The notes: generated from the sequence alone by a model not told the origin. Shown: positions 22,105 through 35,000, counted from the first letter of the stretch. The stretch is DNA of 64,000 nt from Hsuehochloa calcarea (GCA_036346395.1 CM070615.1:3539534-3603533), one strand, 5' to 3'. Program-made: numbers and translations.

Positions 22105-23930
22105 TGTTGGACCGAAAAGGCGACTAGAGGGGGGTGAATAGGAGCACGCTCACTTTTTCACAAAATATGAATTCAACACAATTTCACTCCAATAGCTATG
22201 ATGAAGCTATGAAGATCAATATACCAGTACAGCGGAAGACTAGTATTGAATCCAATTAAATCCCCTAAGCAAAATAACAAAACAACTAAGATTAAGAAAT
22301 CACAATAGCATTTGGCGGTCGACCTCTGGACCCAGTAGGTTGGACCGATTGTCAGGCGGTCGATCACGTATATATCTTGGCGGTCGGACCGCTCCAAAAT
22401 CGATCCGACCGGTGATGATGGGCGATCGACCGACCGACTCGAACCGATCCGCAGCGATAAAATCGGCCGATGACGAAGTTGCAATTAGGTCAAACTTTGA
22501 TTCTCAACTCCAAACTTTATGAAACTTTGCATACACCTTCTATATGCTATTGAGGACCTATTCCAATCGAATATTATGATAATTCTTGGATAGATCCCGA
22601 GCAATTACCAATTGATTAACGAAGGTCTAAAACGGGCAAGAACGAAAACTTGATCCTAATGCTTGTTCGTGAGAAAGTGATGATCAAGATGATGCTAGAT
22701 AGATTCATACATATCACAGCAAGCTAATTCACGTGAAAGAATCAATCACAAACTCGCGGATCAAAGAAAGCCCTAAAATCACGAAATTGAAAGCAAGAAC
22801 GAAAAGAGACTTATCTCAAGCAAACCTTGCATAGATTAAGAATGTGATCGTTGCTGGATTACACCCACACCATCATGGATCAGTGGTCAATCCAAGATCA
22901 CAAAATTCTCCTCAAACCATGAAAAGCCCTAGCCTCCACCTCAACTCCCCCTAAGCCAATTAGGGTTTGAAAGCAACAAAAGAGGTGAAAAACAGCGAGA
23001 GAGAGAGGGGTGCAGCCACCACCTCCTCCTATTTATAGTGGAGGCCTATAACTCTTTAGGGTTTGACTCAATTGGGCTCCCGTTAAGGCCCACTAACAAA
23101 CGGGTCACACACGCACGCTTTGCAAAGCGCCGTCTTTAACCTTTTGACCTAAACCGCTTCACCATGCGTCATGGATTTGCCAATAGGTCACCCTTGTCCA
23201 TCTTGTGTCACGCTTGAGTCGTTGACCTCACCCGACATCGTCAATCGTTCTGGACCTCAACTCTCCAAGTCTAGTCCCGATCCTCCTCGCCGTTGACCGT
23301 CGTTGACCACCAAGCAACCTGCACAACCACAGACAAGCAAACACGAATTCGGGAACAATTTCTTCACAACTTGACCCATGTTAGTCAAAACATGTATCAT
23401 GCAAACCATATGCCACGATACCAATGACTTTGACCTAACAAAACAACATCGCCACGAAGTTGGCCGACGTTCAAGTCAATACCGGTCTGACCGCTCCATG
23501 TGAGCCGGTCGGTCCGACTGCTGGTCGATCGGACCGCTCCTCGTGAGCGGTCGGACCGCCCTAGGGACTTAGCCGAAATTCAAGCCCTGAAATTCCGAAA
23601 CCTTCTGGAAATTAAAAACGAATAGAACTTCTTACTGGAGACTCCAAAAATTACGAGACCAAGTGCATTGGGATCCCCTCACTTGCCTACAACACCTATT
23701 TTTGGCCCAGCACGTTTTGACCACTTTTAGGTCACCGCCGGTCCGACCGTCCCACATGGCCGGTCCGACCGATTTGGGACCGGTCGGACCGCCGTGTAAG
23801 GACCGGTCGGACCGCCCCTGTCCAGAAAGCCTGTAGCTTTGTCGAAAACTCGTGAAACGACAAACCGTAAACACCATTGCCAATTGTCACATCATCCTAA
23901 GATCTGGAGCATATTCCCATGATATCCACA
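22105..23930 (-). mobile_element. C3 3' LTR (1826 bp)
   Basis: Starts tgttggaccgaaaagg and ends gatatccaca on the plus strand; near-identical to 28462-30278. It contains clusters of the palindromic word ggtcggacc/ggtccgacc (near 22380, 23480-23560 and 23735-23815). Confidence 0.92.
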
Positions 23931-23940
23931 ATCTCCCCCT
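23931..23940 (-). other. C3 polypurine tract
   Basis: The minus strand reads AGGGGGAGAT immediately before the LTR start TGTGGATATC. Confidence 0.8.
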
Positions 23941-25996
23941 TGATGAACACATTGGCAATTATCCAGAAAATGAAGTAAGAGGTTTGAAAACGAGTTTACT
24001 CGCAGTTTTCGCACAAAGGCACAACTTGGTCCATAAGCAAGAAAAAGCAATGTAAATGACCAAGCTGGCATCAGAATAGTGTAGGCATGTGAGACAAGGC
24101 AAAAGAAAGCATAAAAACTTTGATTTCCAGAAAAGTGTCAAAATTCTCACATGAGGTCCATATGAAAGAGCAATTGTTCAATTGACCTATGATCATTGTG
24201 AGGATAAAAGAATGCAATTCAAGTTCAGAATATACAATAAGACAATAAGAATGCAACTCAAGAACTCCCCCTCACTATGATCCTCAAATTTCAGAAATTT
24301 TCAAATTTTCAGTTCCTCTCCCTTTGTATAATCTTCTCCCCCAACAATGAAATATCTTCTCATTAACACACATCTTCTCCCCCTTTGACAATGGATTCAT
24401 CAAGGAATCACGCCTTCCTCTCATCCAGAGATAACAAATATAGAATAAAGGAAGAAGCAGAAACAAAAGAAGCATAAAGAGGAGTATGCATGAGGTGCAA
24501 TGGAGTGGCTTCATTTTTGTATATATATATTTTTAAATTTTTGATTACAAGAAGCTTTGGAGATTACCCAAAAGAGCTAGCCAGTATTTCTAATATTGCA
24601 CAAACAGCATATCAAGCTTGACAGCGCTAACAAGATCATGGTAAGACATGTATATCAAAGCTAAGCACAAAGGCTCAAAAGTAAAGCAGTAGATTTGATC
24701 AATTTAAGCAATGCTTCAAATTCAGCAAGTTCATCAACAGGGATCCTAAAGTGAAATTGGCCATGTCAAAATGTCAAAGTGAGATCAAAAATCTAACAAA
24801 GACCACATTAAGAGTCAATCAGGTCCTGTATTGAATCATTTCGCTCAATCTTTTTGTAAACGCCCATTTGTCAACATTTTTCTCATATGCATTGAATATT
24901 GAAGTTGACTAATGATCTAACTTAGTGATAAGATCCTGGACTAGGAGCCATCCACAAACTCATCCTAAGCTTCGACCAAAAGTTGATTAAAGGTATATCT
25001 TAGTAAAGAAGATCCTGGACTAGGAGCCATCCACAAACTCTTTCTAAGCTTCTACCAGGGCGACAAATCTTGAGGTTCATGTCATTTCTGACAAGCAGTC
25101 CCCATGAGATCGTCTGGTTCATCAAACTATCTCCAAGTTCATGTCATTTGACAAGCAGTCTCGTAAGAATAGTTTGGCACAATTTAAACATAAGACAATC
25201 TTGATTTTCATTTTTCATAAGAGCATTTTTAGAATCTCAAGAACACACAAGCTCAAGTAATGGTCAATTTTAGATCAAAGAGCTAACAAAGCAATTCTGA
25301 CAGGGCCAATGTCACAAGAGGAGCACTAATTGCGCAACTCGCTAAAACATCCACAAATTGTAATTTTTTTAGTTCGAGTTGTTTTAAAAGTTCTAGCTCA
25401 TATAGCAAAGACTTAGCTACACATGTAAAAGCATGATAATTCTAGCAAGTCAAAGTACTAGACATGACACTGAGCAAGAGTTGAAATACAAAAGCTCCAA
25501 AGGGTAATAGGCAAAGCTTCATCAATTTTAAAAGATAAGCATAAAGACTTATATTACAATGCATCCTTTTGGATTTTTCATACCACTTGTTGTATTTTTC
25601 ATATGAATGCAATATGATACAATGAGATGAAATAAACAGCCTAAAAACCTAAAAAGTTCAAAACGATCACTAAGTTCAGAAAAAGAACAATAAAAGATCA
25701 AAAGAACAAGGAAAGATCAGAAAAGATCAAACTCCCCTCAAACCAACCCATAAGGATAAATTACCCCTAACACGCTTCTCAAGGTGGCAAACCTAGTTGG
25801 GTCTAAAGGTTTGGTGAGGATAAAGTCAAAAGATAAGAGAAGTGCCTAGTGAGTGACAAGCGCCTGAAATACTCTTCCTATCTAGCCGACAGCCAACACA
25901 AACAGGATAAGAAAAACCCCCGAATGGACAAAGTTGAAAAAGCAGAAATACCAAATGCCATATAAGAGGGTAAAGTGTAAATACCTGAATATGAAC
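23941..25996 (-). other. C3 internal non-coding region where pol would be
   Basis: About 2 kb of A-rich sequence with no pol motif in any frame. It includes an imperfect duplication with period about 79 (agatcctggactaggagcca at 24931 and 25010) and a second one built on ttcatgtcattt and gacaagcagtc (near 25076 and 25138). Confidence 0.7.
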
Positions 25997-27475
25997 TCAA
26001 AGGCCTGGCGATGGGAAGTTCTCGGAGATGCTTGAAACCCGTCGACCGCGTGAAGGAGGAGAACCATCTTGAGTCTCCGGCAATATGACGTGAACAGCCG
26101 GAGTCAACAAAGCACGTGCTCTTCCTCTTTCCGCGGCAATCCTGGAAAAATCAAGGCACAGAAGAACGATGTGTCTCGTCATCAAGTTAGTTAAACAAGA
26201 CTTGGGAACCCAGTACTGAGACACACGTTTGCGAGTAGTATGCAAAGCAGAAGTGTTATCCTTGATTCTATTTGCATTCCTATCATGAGTAATGGTCACA
26301 AGAACATGAGAATTATCCTGTCTAGGAGCATGATGATAAGCATGTGAAACAAATCCTAACCCAGGTTTATTCTTTTCAAAATGACCATGTCTCATAAAAG
26401 CTTTAGGTTGAGTGGATGAAATAGTAGCAAAATTTTTCTTATTATTTTTCAACCTACGCCAACAAAACTCAATCAAATGCCCATTTTTCTTGCAATAAGT
26501 ACAATGGTACTTGGTACCACTAGAAGAAACACCCTTTGAATTAACACACGGTTGGGCAAAACCTGCAGATTTAAAAGATGTTTTTGCAGGTTGGGTTTTG
26601 AATTCAATTAAACCTTTTTCCAAAACTTGAATGACTTTTGGCTTTGAATTGTCTTGAAAAGAATTGAATCCTAAACCTTGCTTCTTATAAGGAGTTTTAG
26701 ACTTGTCAAGAATCATGTTTAACTGTTTCTTACCTTTAGAATCTCTAATGTATCATGAAGGTAAGCATTTTTTTCTCAAATTAACACAAGCATCACAAGT
26801 TTTATCCATAGATTTCTCCTTATATAAAGCAATTTCAAGCTTAAGAGCGGAACAACAAGCACAAATAGTAGTTTCAATATTGTCCTTAAGCTTAGTATAT
26901 TTGACTCTAGCAGCTTCTAAGATATCTTTGATTTCACGTTCTTTTTCTAAGCATGAAGTGCAAGGGCTAGAATCAATCACATCAGAAGCAATCAACTTGC
27001 TAGACTCTAAATATTTTTCACAAGGAGCGATTTAATTTCAATTAGCTCGGTTCTAGCATTTTCAAGTTGTTGCAAAGCAATATTGTGAGCAGATTGCGTT
27101 TAGCCAATTTCGAGTGCATATCATGACAAGATAAACATTCATCGAGTTCAAGAGTCTTAACATTTGCAAGTTCTAGTTTGATTTACCAATTTTTGACTCT
27201 AGTTTCTTATTTTTAGTCATGACAAATTCTAGCGCTTCATCTTGACTAAGCGATTGCTCATATATGGAATCATATCTAGCGTAAAGCTCATCATAAGAGA
27301 GGATACCTCATTATCATCAATGTCGTCGATTGTCGACCATGAAGCACATCTTGGTGAAGTCCTTGGCCTTCCCCTTCTTGTCCTCTTCGCTCCCGGAGTC
27401 CACATCGCTAACGGATTGCTCTCCAAAAGCGGCAAGGACCCGGTGAGCGGCCTTTATGAGCTTGATAGCATCATA
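25997..27475 (-). pseudogene. C3 gag downstream region with coiled coil and second zinc knuckle
   Basis: Continuation of the gag polyprotein in broken frames: an acidic DE-rich linker and YDELYARYDSIYEQSLSQ (27230-27300), a charged helical segment (CLEKEREIKDILEAARVKYT, 26753-26995), then a knuckle CTYCKKNGHLIEFC (about 26480-26525; CX2CX4HX4C) and VSQYWVPKSCLTN, which in full-length SIRE-like elements leads towards protease. After that the ORF runs into unrelated sequence (RIAAERGRARALLTP...) and stops at 25997. The switch marks where pol was lost. Frameshifts near 27230 and 26730. Confidence 0.7.
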
Positions 27476-28408
27476 CTAAGAATTGTTCTTATGAGGCTTC
27501 TTCCAGGCTGTCTTCTCCTCCCTGTGCTTGCCCTTACCTTTTAGCTTGGGGCAATTGGCCCGGATGTGGTAGAGCTCTCCACACTCATAGCAAGTAACAG
27601 GACCATCTCTCTTTTTATTTCTCACATTGTTGTAAGCCTGTGTGAATTTTTTAGCTAGGAAAGCTAACTCTGTCTCAGGAATATTTTCAAGCTCCTCCTC
27701 AGAAATCGCAGATAAGCACGCAAATGAAAATCCAGAAGAAGATTCAAAAGAGTCATCAAAAGCCTTTTTGAGAGGATCTGCTACCAAAGCTAAATTATCT
27801 TTCTTGGGATGATCAACTCTTTTAATTTCATGAGTCTTGAGTTTACTATAAAGCAATTCTAAAGTAAGACTTGAAAGATCAACATTTTCTTCTATAGCAG
27901 GTACCTTCAATCTCCACTCCTTGGTGTTGATTGCAGCCAAGAGATGGGTGGCATTTTCAGATTGAGAATATTCAATATCAACAGCTTTCATCTGATTAAT
28001 CACTTTATTAAAGCGACTGAAAATGTCATCGATGCTCTCTCCAGGACGCATCTCAAATTTGTTATAATCACGCTTATAGATTGTTTGGCGCACTTTCTTA
28101 ATTTGGGATGAACCCTCATGATAAGTTTCGAGGGTGTTCCAAATCTCGTGCGCAGTCGCAAAATTGCAAATCCTATCATATTCTTGTCTACCAAGCGCAC
28201 CATATAAAAGGTTCTTGGCTTTGTTGTTGTTAGCCAAAAGAATTGCAGAAGCAGGAGTTGCAACCTCAGGAATAATGAGCGGGGATCGAACAACGTCCCA
28301 TATAGCTTGTCCCTCGCTCTCAAGGAATATTCGCATACGATTCTTCCAATAGGCATAGTTGTGCCCATTAAAGATATGCGGTTTTGTAGAGAATCTATCC
28401 ATCGCCAA
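27476..28408 (-). CDS. C3 gag, intact 310-aa ORF
   Basis: Copia gag that should assemble virus-like particles and package element RNA. Start codon 28408, 38 bp after the primer-binding site. Seen: an N-terminal FNGHNYAYWKNRMRIFL (residues about 14-30), the UBN2 core (IWNTLETYHEGSSQIKKVR, about 88-107), an acidic Ser-rich segment (KKAFDDSFESSSGFS), and a zinc knuckle CYECGELYHIRANC (residues 273-286; CX2CX4HX4C complete), followed by a Lys-rich tail and stop at 27476. It is the longest undamaged element ORF in the window, which fits selection on gag for trans-mobilisation, though it may simply be young. Confidence 0.85.
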   Translation of the reverse strand: MAMDRFSTKPHIFNGHNYAYWKNRMRIFLESEGQAIWDVVRSPLIIPEVATPASAILLANNNKAKNLLYGALGRQEYDRICNFATAHEIWNTLETYHEGSSQIKKVRQTIYKRDYNKFEMRPGESIDDIFSRFNKVINQMKAVDIEYSQSENATHLLAAINTKEWRLKVPAIEENVDLSSLTLELLYSKLKTHEIKRVDHPKKDNLALVADPLKKAFDDSFESSSGFSFACLSAISEEELENIPETELAFLAKKFTQAYNNVRNKKRDGPVTCYECGELYHIRANCPKLKGKGKHREEKTAWKKPHKNNS

Positions 28409-28446
28409 AGTTCAGTGACCGGTTAAGATCAAGAGTGAACTAACCG

Positions 28447-28459
28447 GGCTCTGATACCA
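28447..28459 (-). other. C3 primer-binding site (initiator tRNA-Met)
   Basis: The minus strand reads TGGTATCAGAGCC, two bases from the LTR edge at 28462. Confidence 0.9.
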
Positions 28460-28461
28460 CT

Positions 28462-30278
28462 TGTTGGACCGAAAAGGCGACTAGAGGGGGGGTGAATAGG
28501 AGCACGCTCACTTTTTCACAAAATATGAATTCAACACAATTTCACTCCAATAGCTATGATGAAGCTATGAAGATCAATATACCAGTACAGCGGAAGACTA
28601 GTATTGAATCCAATTAAATCCCCTAAGCAAAATAACAAAACAACTAAGATTAAGAAATCACAATAGCATCTTGGCGGTCGACTCTCGGACCCGGTAGGTT
28701 GGACCGATTGTCAGGCGGTCGACCCATTTATCTTGGCGGTCGGACCGCTCCAAAATCGATCGACCGGTGATGACGGGCGATCGACCGGCCGACTCGAACC
28801 GATCCGCAAGCGATAAAATCACCGATGACGAAGTTGCAATTAGGTCAAACTTTTGATTCTCAACTCCAAACTTTATGAAACTTTGCACACACCTTCTATA
28901 TGCTATTGAGGACCTATTCCAATCGAATATTATGATAATTCTTGGATAGATCCTGAGCAATTACCAATTGATTAACAGAAGGTCTAAAACCGGGCAAGAA
29001 CGAAAACTTGATCCTAATGCTTGTTCGTGAGAGAGTGATGATCAAGATGATGCTAGATAGATTCATACATATCACAGCAAGCTAATTCACGTGAAAGAAT
29101 CAATCACAAACTCGCGGATCAAAGAAAGCCCTAAAATCACGAAATTGAAAGCAAGAACGAAAAGAGACTTATCTCAAGCAAACCTTGCATAGATTAAGAA
29201 TGTGATCGTTGCTGGATTACACCCACACCATCATGGATCAGTGGTCAATCCAAGATCACAAAATTCTCCTCAAACCATGAAAAGCCCTAGCCTCTACCTC
29301 AACTCCCCCCTAAGCCAATTAGGGTTTGAAAGCAACAAAAGAGGTGAAAAACAGCGAGAGAGATGGGTGCAGCCACCACCTCCTCCTATTTATAGTGGAG
29401 GCCTAGAACTCTCTAGGGTTTGACTCAATTGGGCTCCCGTTAAGGCCCACTAACAAACGGGTCACACACGCACGCTTTGCAAAGCGTCGTCTTTAACCTT
29501 TTGACCTAAACCGCTTCACCATGCGTCATGGATTTGCCAATAGGTCACCCTTGTCCATCTTGTGTCACGCTTGAGTCGTTGACCTCACCCGGCATCGTCA
29601 ATCGTTCTGGACCTCAACTCTCCAAGTCTAGTCCCGATCCTCCTCGCCGTTGACCGTCGTTGACCACCAAGCAACCTGCACAACCACAGACAAGCAAACA
29701 CGAATTCGGGAACAAGTTCTTCACAACTTGACCCATGTTAGTCAAAACATGCATCATGCAAACCATATGCCACGATACCAATGACTTTGACCTAACAAAA
29801 CAACATCACCACGAAGTTGGCCGACGTTCAAGTCAATACCGGTCTGACCGCTCCATGTGAGCGGTCCGACCGCCCTAACGGTCGGACCGCTCCCTGTGAG
29901 CCGGTCGGACCGCCCCTAGGGACTTAGCCGAAATTCAAGCCCTGAAATTCCGAAACTTTCTGGAAATTAAAAACGAATAGAACTTCTTACTGGAGACTCC
30001 AAAAATTACTAAGTGCATTGGGATCCCCTCACTTGCCTACAACACCTATTTTTGGCTCAAAGACGTTTGACCACTTTTAGGTCACCGCCGGTCCGAGCCA
30101 GTCCCACATGGCCGGTCCGCCAGATTTGGACCGATCGGACCGATGTAAGGACCGGTCGGACCGCCTCGTCGTAAAGCACAGTAGCTTTGTCGAAAACTCG
30201 TGAAACGACAAACCGTAAACACCATTGCCAATTGTCACATCATCCTAAGATCTGGAGCATATTCCCATGATATCCACA
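28462..30278 (-). mobile_element. C3 5' LTR (1817 bp)
   Basis: Partner of 22105-23930 with the same termini; ends gatatccaca at 30278, followed by the ATTCG duplication. ggtcggacc-type words occur near 28738, 29840-29915 and 30085-30165, with small indels relative to the other LTR. Confidence 0.92.
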
Positions 30279-31220
30279 ATTCGATTTATTTTCCTTTCTA
30301 CAACTCTATTTTGTTCCGGGGTGTAGGTTGTTGAAAGTTCATGTTTTATTCCAAGTTCATCATAAAAATCTTCAATTTTGGTATTCTTGAACTCAAAATC
30401 ACTATCACTTCGGATTTTCTTAAACTTGAATTCAAATTCATTTTGGGCTCTTTTCACAAACCTTTTGAAAACATCGAAGGTTTTGGTTTTATCATTTGGA
30501 AAGAAAACTCAAGTTTATCTTAGTAATTATCCACAATAACTAAACAATAGCTATTGCCCCCGATGCTCTTATAGGTTGTTGGCCCAAACAAATTCATATG
30601 TAATAACTCTAATGATCTAGAGGTTGACATGATACTCTTGGAATGATGAGAGTTTGCAACTTTCTTTCCGGCTTGGCAAGCGCTACGTAATATATTTTTC
30701 TCAAACTTCACGTCTTTCAAACCAACCACTAAGTTATGTTTAAAAAGGTTTTTGAGTTGAATTATACCTTCATGAGCAAACCTTCTATGCCAAAGCCAAC
30801 CCAAAGAGGTTTTTGCAATTAAATAAGTTTTTAAACATGAGTTATTTGAGAAAAATCTACCAAATATAGATTACCAAATCAAAATCCTTTGAAAGCCAAA
30901 GAGTTAACCTTTTCATTTGAAATGGAAACACCTTCTTGAAAGAATGTGCAAGTTAAACTAAGATCATAAATTTGAGCAACGGATAGCAAATTAAAGTTAA
31001 ATGATTCAACTAGAGATACGTTAGAGATTGAAAGGTCATTGGATATAGCGATTTTACCCAATCCTATTATCTTGCCATTGCTATTGTCACCAAAAGTGAT
31101 CTTGTTATTATTTTCTTTTCTATTTTTGAATGTGGTGAATATTTTTCGGTCTCCGGTCATGTGTTGGGTACAACCACTATCAAGTACCCAATGTTTTCCA
31201 CCAGTCATGTAGTTCACCTA
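30279..31220 (-). pseudogene. C2 pol: protease and integrase N-terminal/core part
   Basis: Protease: HWVLDSGCTQHMTGDR (DSG active site, 31150-31205). Then the integrase zinc-binding part (WHRRFAHEGIIQLKNL ... CQAGKK, 30660-30804; the second CxxC position is degraded) and the core, where the usual HMDLFGP reads HMNLFGP (catalytic Asp to Asn) near 30590. It goes on to DFEFKNTKIEDFYDELGIKH and TPEQNRVVERK (30290-30400). Stops and frameshifts between pieces. C3 interrupts it at 30279. Confidence 0.85.
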
Positions 31221-32086
31221 CAAAAATATCAAGTTTTTTTAGGTAACCAAATTTGTTCGGGTCCTTGGAGGTTAGTAACCATAGTTTTGAGCACCCAAAT
31301 AGCATTCTTTTTTGCGCCTAAAATTTAAGTGCCAACAAATTTAGCAACAACCTTACCATCTTTAGATTTTTTAAGCATGTAGCATGAATCATAAATACTA
31401 TAGGATTTAGTTTTAGTAATGGAGCATGAGTTTTGTAAATGTCCTACACTATGACATTTATATCAATATTTTTCATTTTCTTTTACAAACCTTATGGGTT
31501 TGTAAACTTGTTTCTTACCTTTTTTGAGAATAAATCCAAATCTTTTATTGAATGAGCACCTTTGCTCACTCAATAACTAGTCAAGGGTAGCCTTTCCTTT
31601 GAAACATCTTTCCAAGCTTTTGCTTAGCTTGGTAACTTCTATTTCAATTCATTGTTTTCAATAATGAGTAATGGATCACATGACTTAGCCATACAAGAAT
31701 TAGAGTCAGTTTTAGAACAATATGGCATGGCTAACAAATCATCACAAGAGGTAGAAGCACTAGTCATAGAAATGATATTAGGAGTAACTTCTAAACTAGT
31801 CATTTCATTTATAATGTCACAAGTAATTGCTACATTTAAATGAGATTTGCTGAAATCATTTAGAAGGAGTGAGTCATAAGCTTCTTTTAGCTCCTCATAA
31901 TAATCCTTTAGAGACATTCTCTCTTCAAGACTTTAAATTTTAACTTCTTTTTTTTCCAAGGAATTCATTTAACTCTTCAAGCATATCCATTAATTCATCG
32001 TAAAAGGCTCATTATCATCAATAGATTTTATCTTGTCTCCTTTTTCCATCAGACATGTAGGAGTGGAGAAGAGTGATGACGCTTTC
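31221..32086 (-). pseudogene. C2 gag, C-terminal part
   Basis: Gag helical region (MSLKDYYEELKEAYDSLLLN, 31639-31917) preceded by KGDKIKSIDDNEPF (about 32000-32040). A second zinc knuckle lies at about 31445-31480, in which the first Cys codon is now TGA (remaining CHSVGHLQNSC). Several stops. The solo LTR at 32087 separates it from the upstream half of gag. Confidence 0.8.
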
Positions 32087-35000
32087 TGTCGTGACCCAAA
32101 AATACGATTCAGGAACCCTCTGTGTATTCTGAACTAGTCCTAGATCAGTAGCTAGCTCACACAGGAAACAGTGATGAAATACCATCCATTTATTCCATTT
32201 AACTAAAAATATCTCAAAGTAACAAATAATAATAATAACTATACCTTATGGTCAAAGTTTACTTAACTCGCCACGCAGGGTTTGAAGAAACAATTAAACT
32301 CTTGCAGCGGAACGGGAAACTTGGAAAGGGCAATCAACATGCCCACAGGCAATCGAGTGGAGAACGCATCCTAACGAGCAAAACCTTCATGGTACTTTTG
32401 GCTGTAGCACGCTTGAGCAGCTTGATATTCTTCAACTGAGCAACGAAATTTGAAGTACTCATAGAACTCGGTGTTCCCTGGTTCTTCCTCGGTGACTAAT
32501 CAACAATGGTGTAAAGCCATAAATACATAAAATACTCAGCAAGCCGTAGGAAAATAGTATGCAAATAATATTCATGCAAGCCTTGGCAAATGTTAGCTGT
32601 ATGGTTCTTTTGCAGAAAGCAGCGCTGACTATAAATATAATAAATAGATTGAAATGTGCATTTAAAAAGAATAGTAAATAAGTAAACAATTGCTTTGAAA
32701 CAAGTGAACTTCCAATTCACTTTCCACACAAACCACTAAGTGAATTATCCATTCACCAAATGAACATTGCATTCATCAAGTGAACTTTCCATTCACACTC
32801 CGACACATTTTACGAAGAAACTCTATCTCTCGTGTGAAATCCCTGATTCCCGAGCACGTCCATAACCGAGGACACGGCTATTCAAATAGTTTTTAACACT
32901 CCGCAGAGGTTGTACATTTGTTCCCACAAGAGATTAATCAACTCAAAGAGTCTGATCACACTTCCTTAGGTGTGTGACTTAAGTGATCATCACAAAGCTT
33001 TTACAAAGCTCCTTCTTAACCCAATTCTGCCCGCTAAGGTTTCAACACTGAATGTCTTTCTGACTAGACAGGGCCCCCCCTCTTGCGCCATCGTATGTAT
33101 ACATCTATCCCGCAGATCACGCTTCTAAGACAGAACCGAAATTAAGACATTGCTAATTAGTTAGCCATGTCCCCCCATACAAGACATGTGGTTGTACGAA
33201 AGGCTCAGTTCAATGGCACACAAGATTAAGTCATTGACAAGTTACTCAGGCGATCTTACCACAACCCACAACGTGCTAACCACTCCCTCAATCGACCATC
33301 CACTCTTCTGAGCGAAAATCATTTTGTTTAACTAAGACCAATGATATACCCTATCATGGTACACAAATTTAAACAAGAGTGACTAACCACCACAATTCTA
33401 TATATCATTAAGTCAAGATCAATCATTATGACACATGTGATAATGAACCCATCGTAACTAAGCTTGACTAAGCATTTGTACGATACCCATGTTGATGATA
33501 CAAATATGTCCAACTAAAATTATCCATGCTAGAGTGACAAATGATTTATAGCATTCAAATAATCAATGGAGCCATAATGACAACAGGTGCTAGCTAAACC
33601 CAAAACAATTTATATAAAGATAGCATGCAATTGTATAAAACAATATACTTTTAAAATCATAGGTTCAATATGATTAAAGAACTATAGCTTTCCTTGGGTT
33701 TAGATCTGCTCAGTTACACTTGGATCTTCAAGATTTGCTTTTGCTCTTGCTCCTTGAAACAAATTGTCTAACGAGAGAGAAAACAATAAGCGAAGCATAA
33801 ATATAATCAAAAGAAATTCAAATAAAATTCCAAAACAGTAAAACCAACTCTAAAAGAAAGAGCTCAGTTTTAGATGAATTTAAGAATTTGAATGGACTGA
33901 ATCGGAGTTGGAACGAAGGAGAACGGACTCTCGGAAGATTGAAATCACATGAAATGATGAAAATCATGATTTATGGATTTACTAGAATTGTTTTCCTAAA
34001 GGAAAAACCAATTATTGCATCAGCTGACATCAGCAGGAGATTTTCGTCTAAAAAGGAATAAAAGAAATTAGCTGACATGTGGGTCCCACTGAGCATAGAG
34101 ATGGCCCAAGGTGAACTAAGTCCGCGGCTTTGGATCTAGGGCTGAATTCAGATCTGCCACTTGGCTGCTGATAGGGATGTGATGAGGGTGCCACATGGAC
34201 AAAAGGGATGACATGGCTGCTGATGTGGAGAGGTGAAGTGGTGCAAAGAGAAAAGAAGGGAGAGGTAGAGAGCACTTGGCCGGCGGCGAAGGCAACCGGC
34301 GGCGAGATGACCCCGGGAAATGTCAAAACGGAATGCCAAGGATGCGAGGAACACACTGGAGGTGATGGCTCGGCCAGGGCGGCGGTAGTTCAACAACGAC
34401 TTTGGCGAAGCTCCATTATTACGACGGTTTTGATGTTTCGGTGGTGCTTGAGGGAGTTGGAGATGAGCACGATGTCGGCGACAATGCACTGAACGCAATG
34501 AGAGGTTCGGGTAAACCGGAGAGCGAAGAAACTAACGACGAGAAGGAGTTGACTGGAGATGAAAGAGAATGGCGGTGATGACCCTTTGGTGGTGGAAAGA
34601 ACATAAGGAGGTGGGGGGTTCGGATGAGATCAACCAGGAGCACGTGATGACGCACTTAAAAGGGCGGGGAGCTCGTTGGAGATGTAGATCGACAAGGAGA
34701 GGAGGTGGCCAAATTTATGGCAAGAAGTGTGGCGGCGATGCGATGGTCTTCGGGGCAAGATGGTGCGAGCACCTTGTAGAACGTGACCTTGCAATCACAA
34801 TGGCGGAGATGATGATTTCGGAGGAGGACTGGCAGCGGCACAATCCGGCGAAGACGAGCTTGCGGAGTCTGGTGGTTTTTTGGTGATTTCAGCGCAACGA
34901 AATCGAAATAGAGGTTGGGGTCTAGGGTTTCGGGAAAAGGAGGCACGGGCGAGCAATTTGACGCAGAGGGGTGAGCTTAAATAGCCATGGGATGGGAGAG

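Larger units (their letters stand above)
22105..30278 (-). mobile_element. C3: gag-bearing, pol-less copia element inserted in C2 integrase
   Basis: Complete structure: LTRs at 22105-23930 and 28462-30278, a primer-binding site at 28447-28459, a polypurine tract at 23931-23940, and a 5-bp duplication ATTCG at 22100-22104 and 30279-30283. The internal 4.53 kb has gag but no recognisable protease, integrase, RT or RNase H. The C2 integrase frame runs on across the target site. It is a non-autonomous copia of SIRE-like type that would need pol supplied in trans. The LTRs differ by scattered substitutions and small indels, so it is not brand new. Confidence 0.92.
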
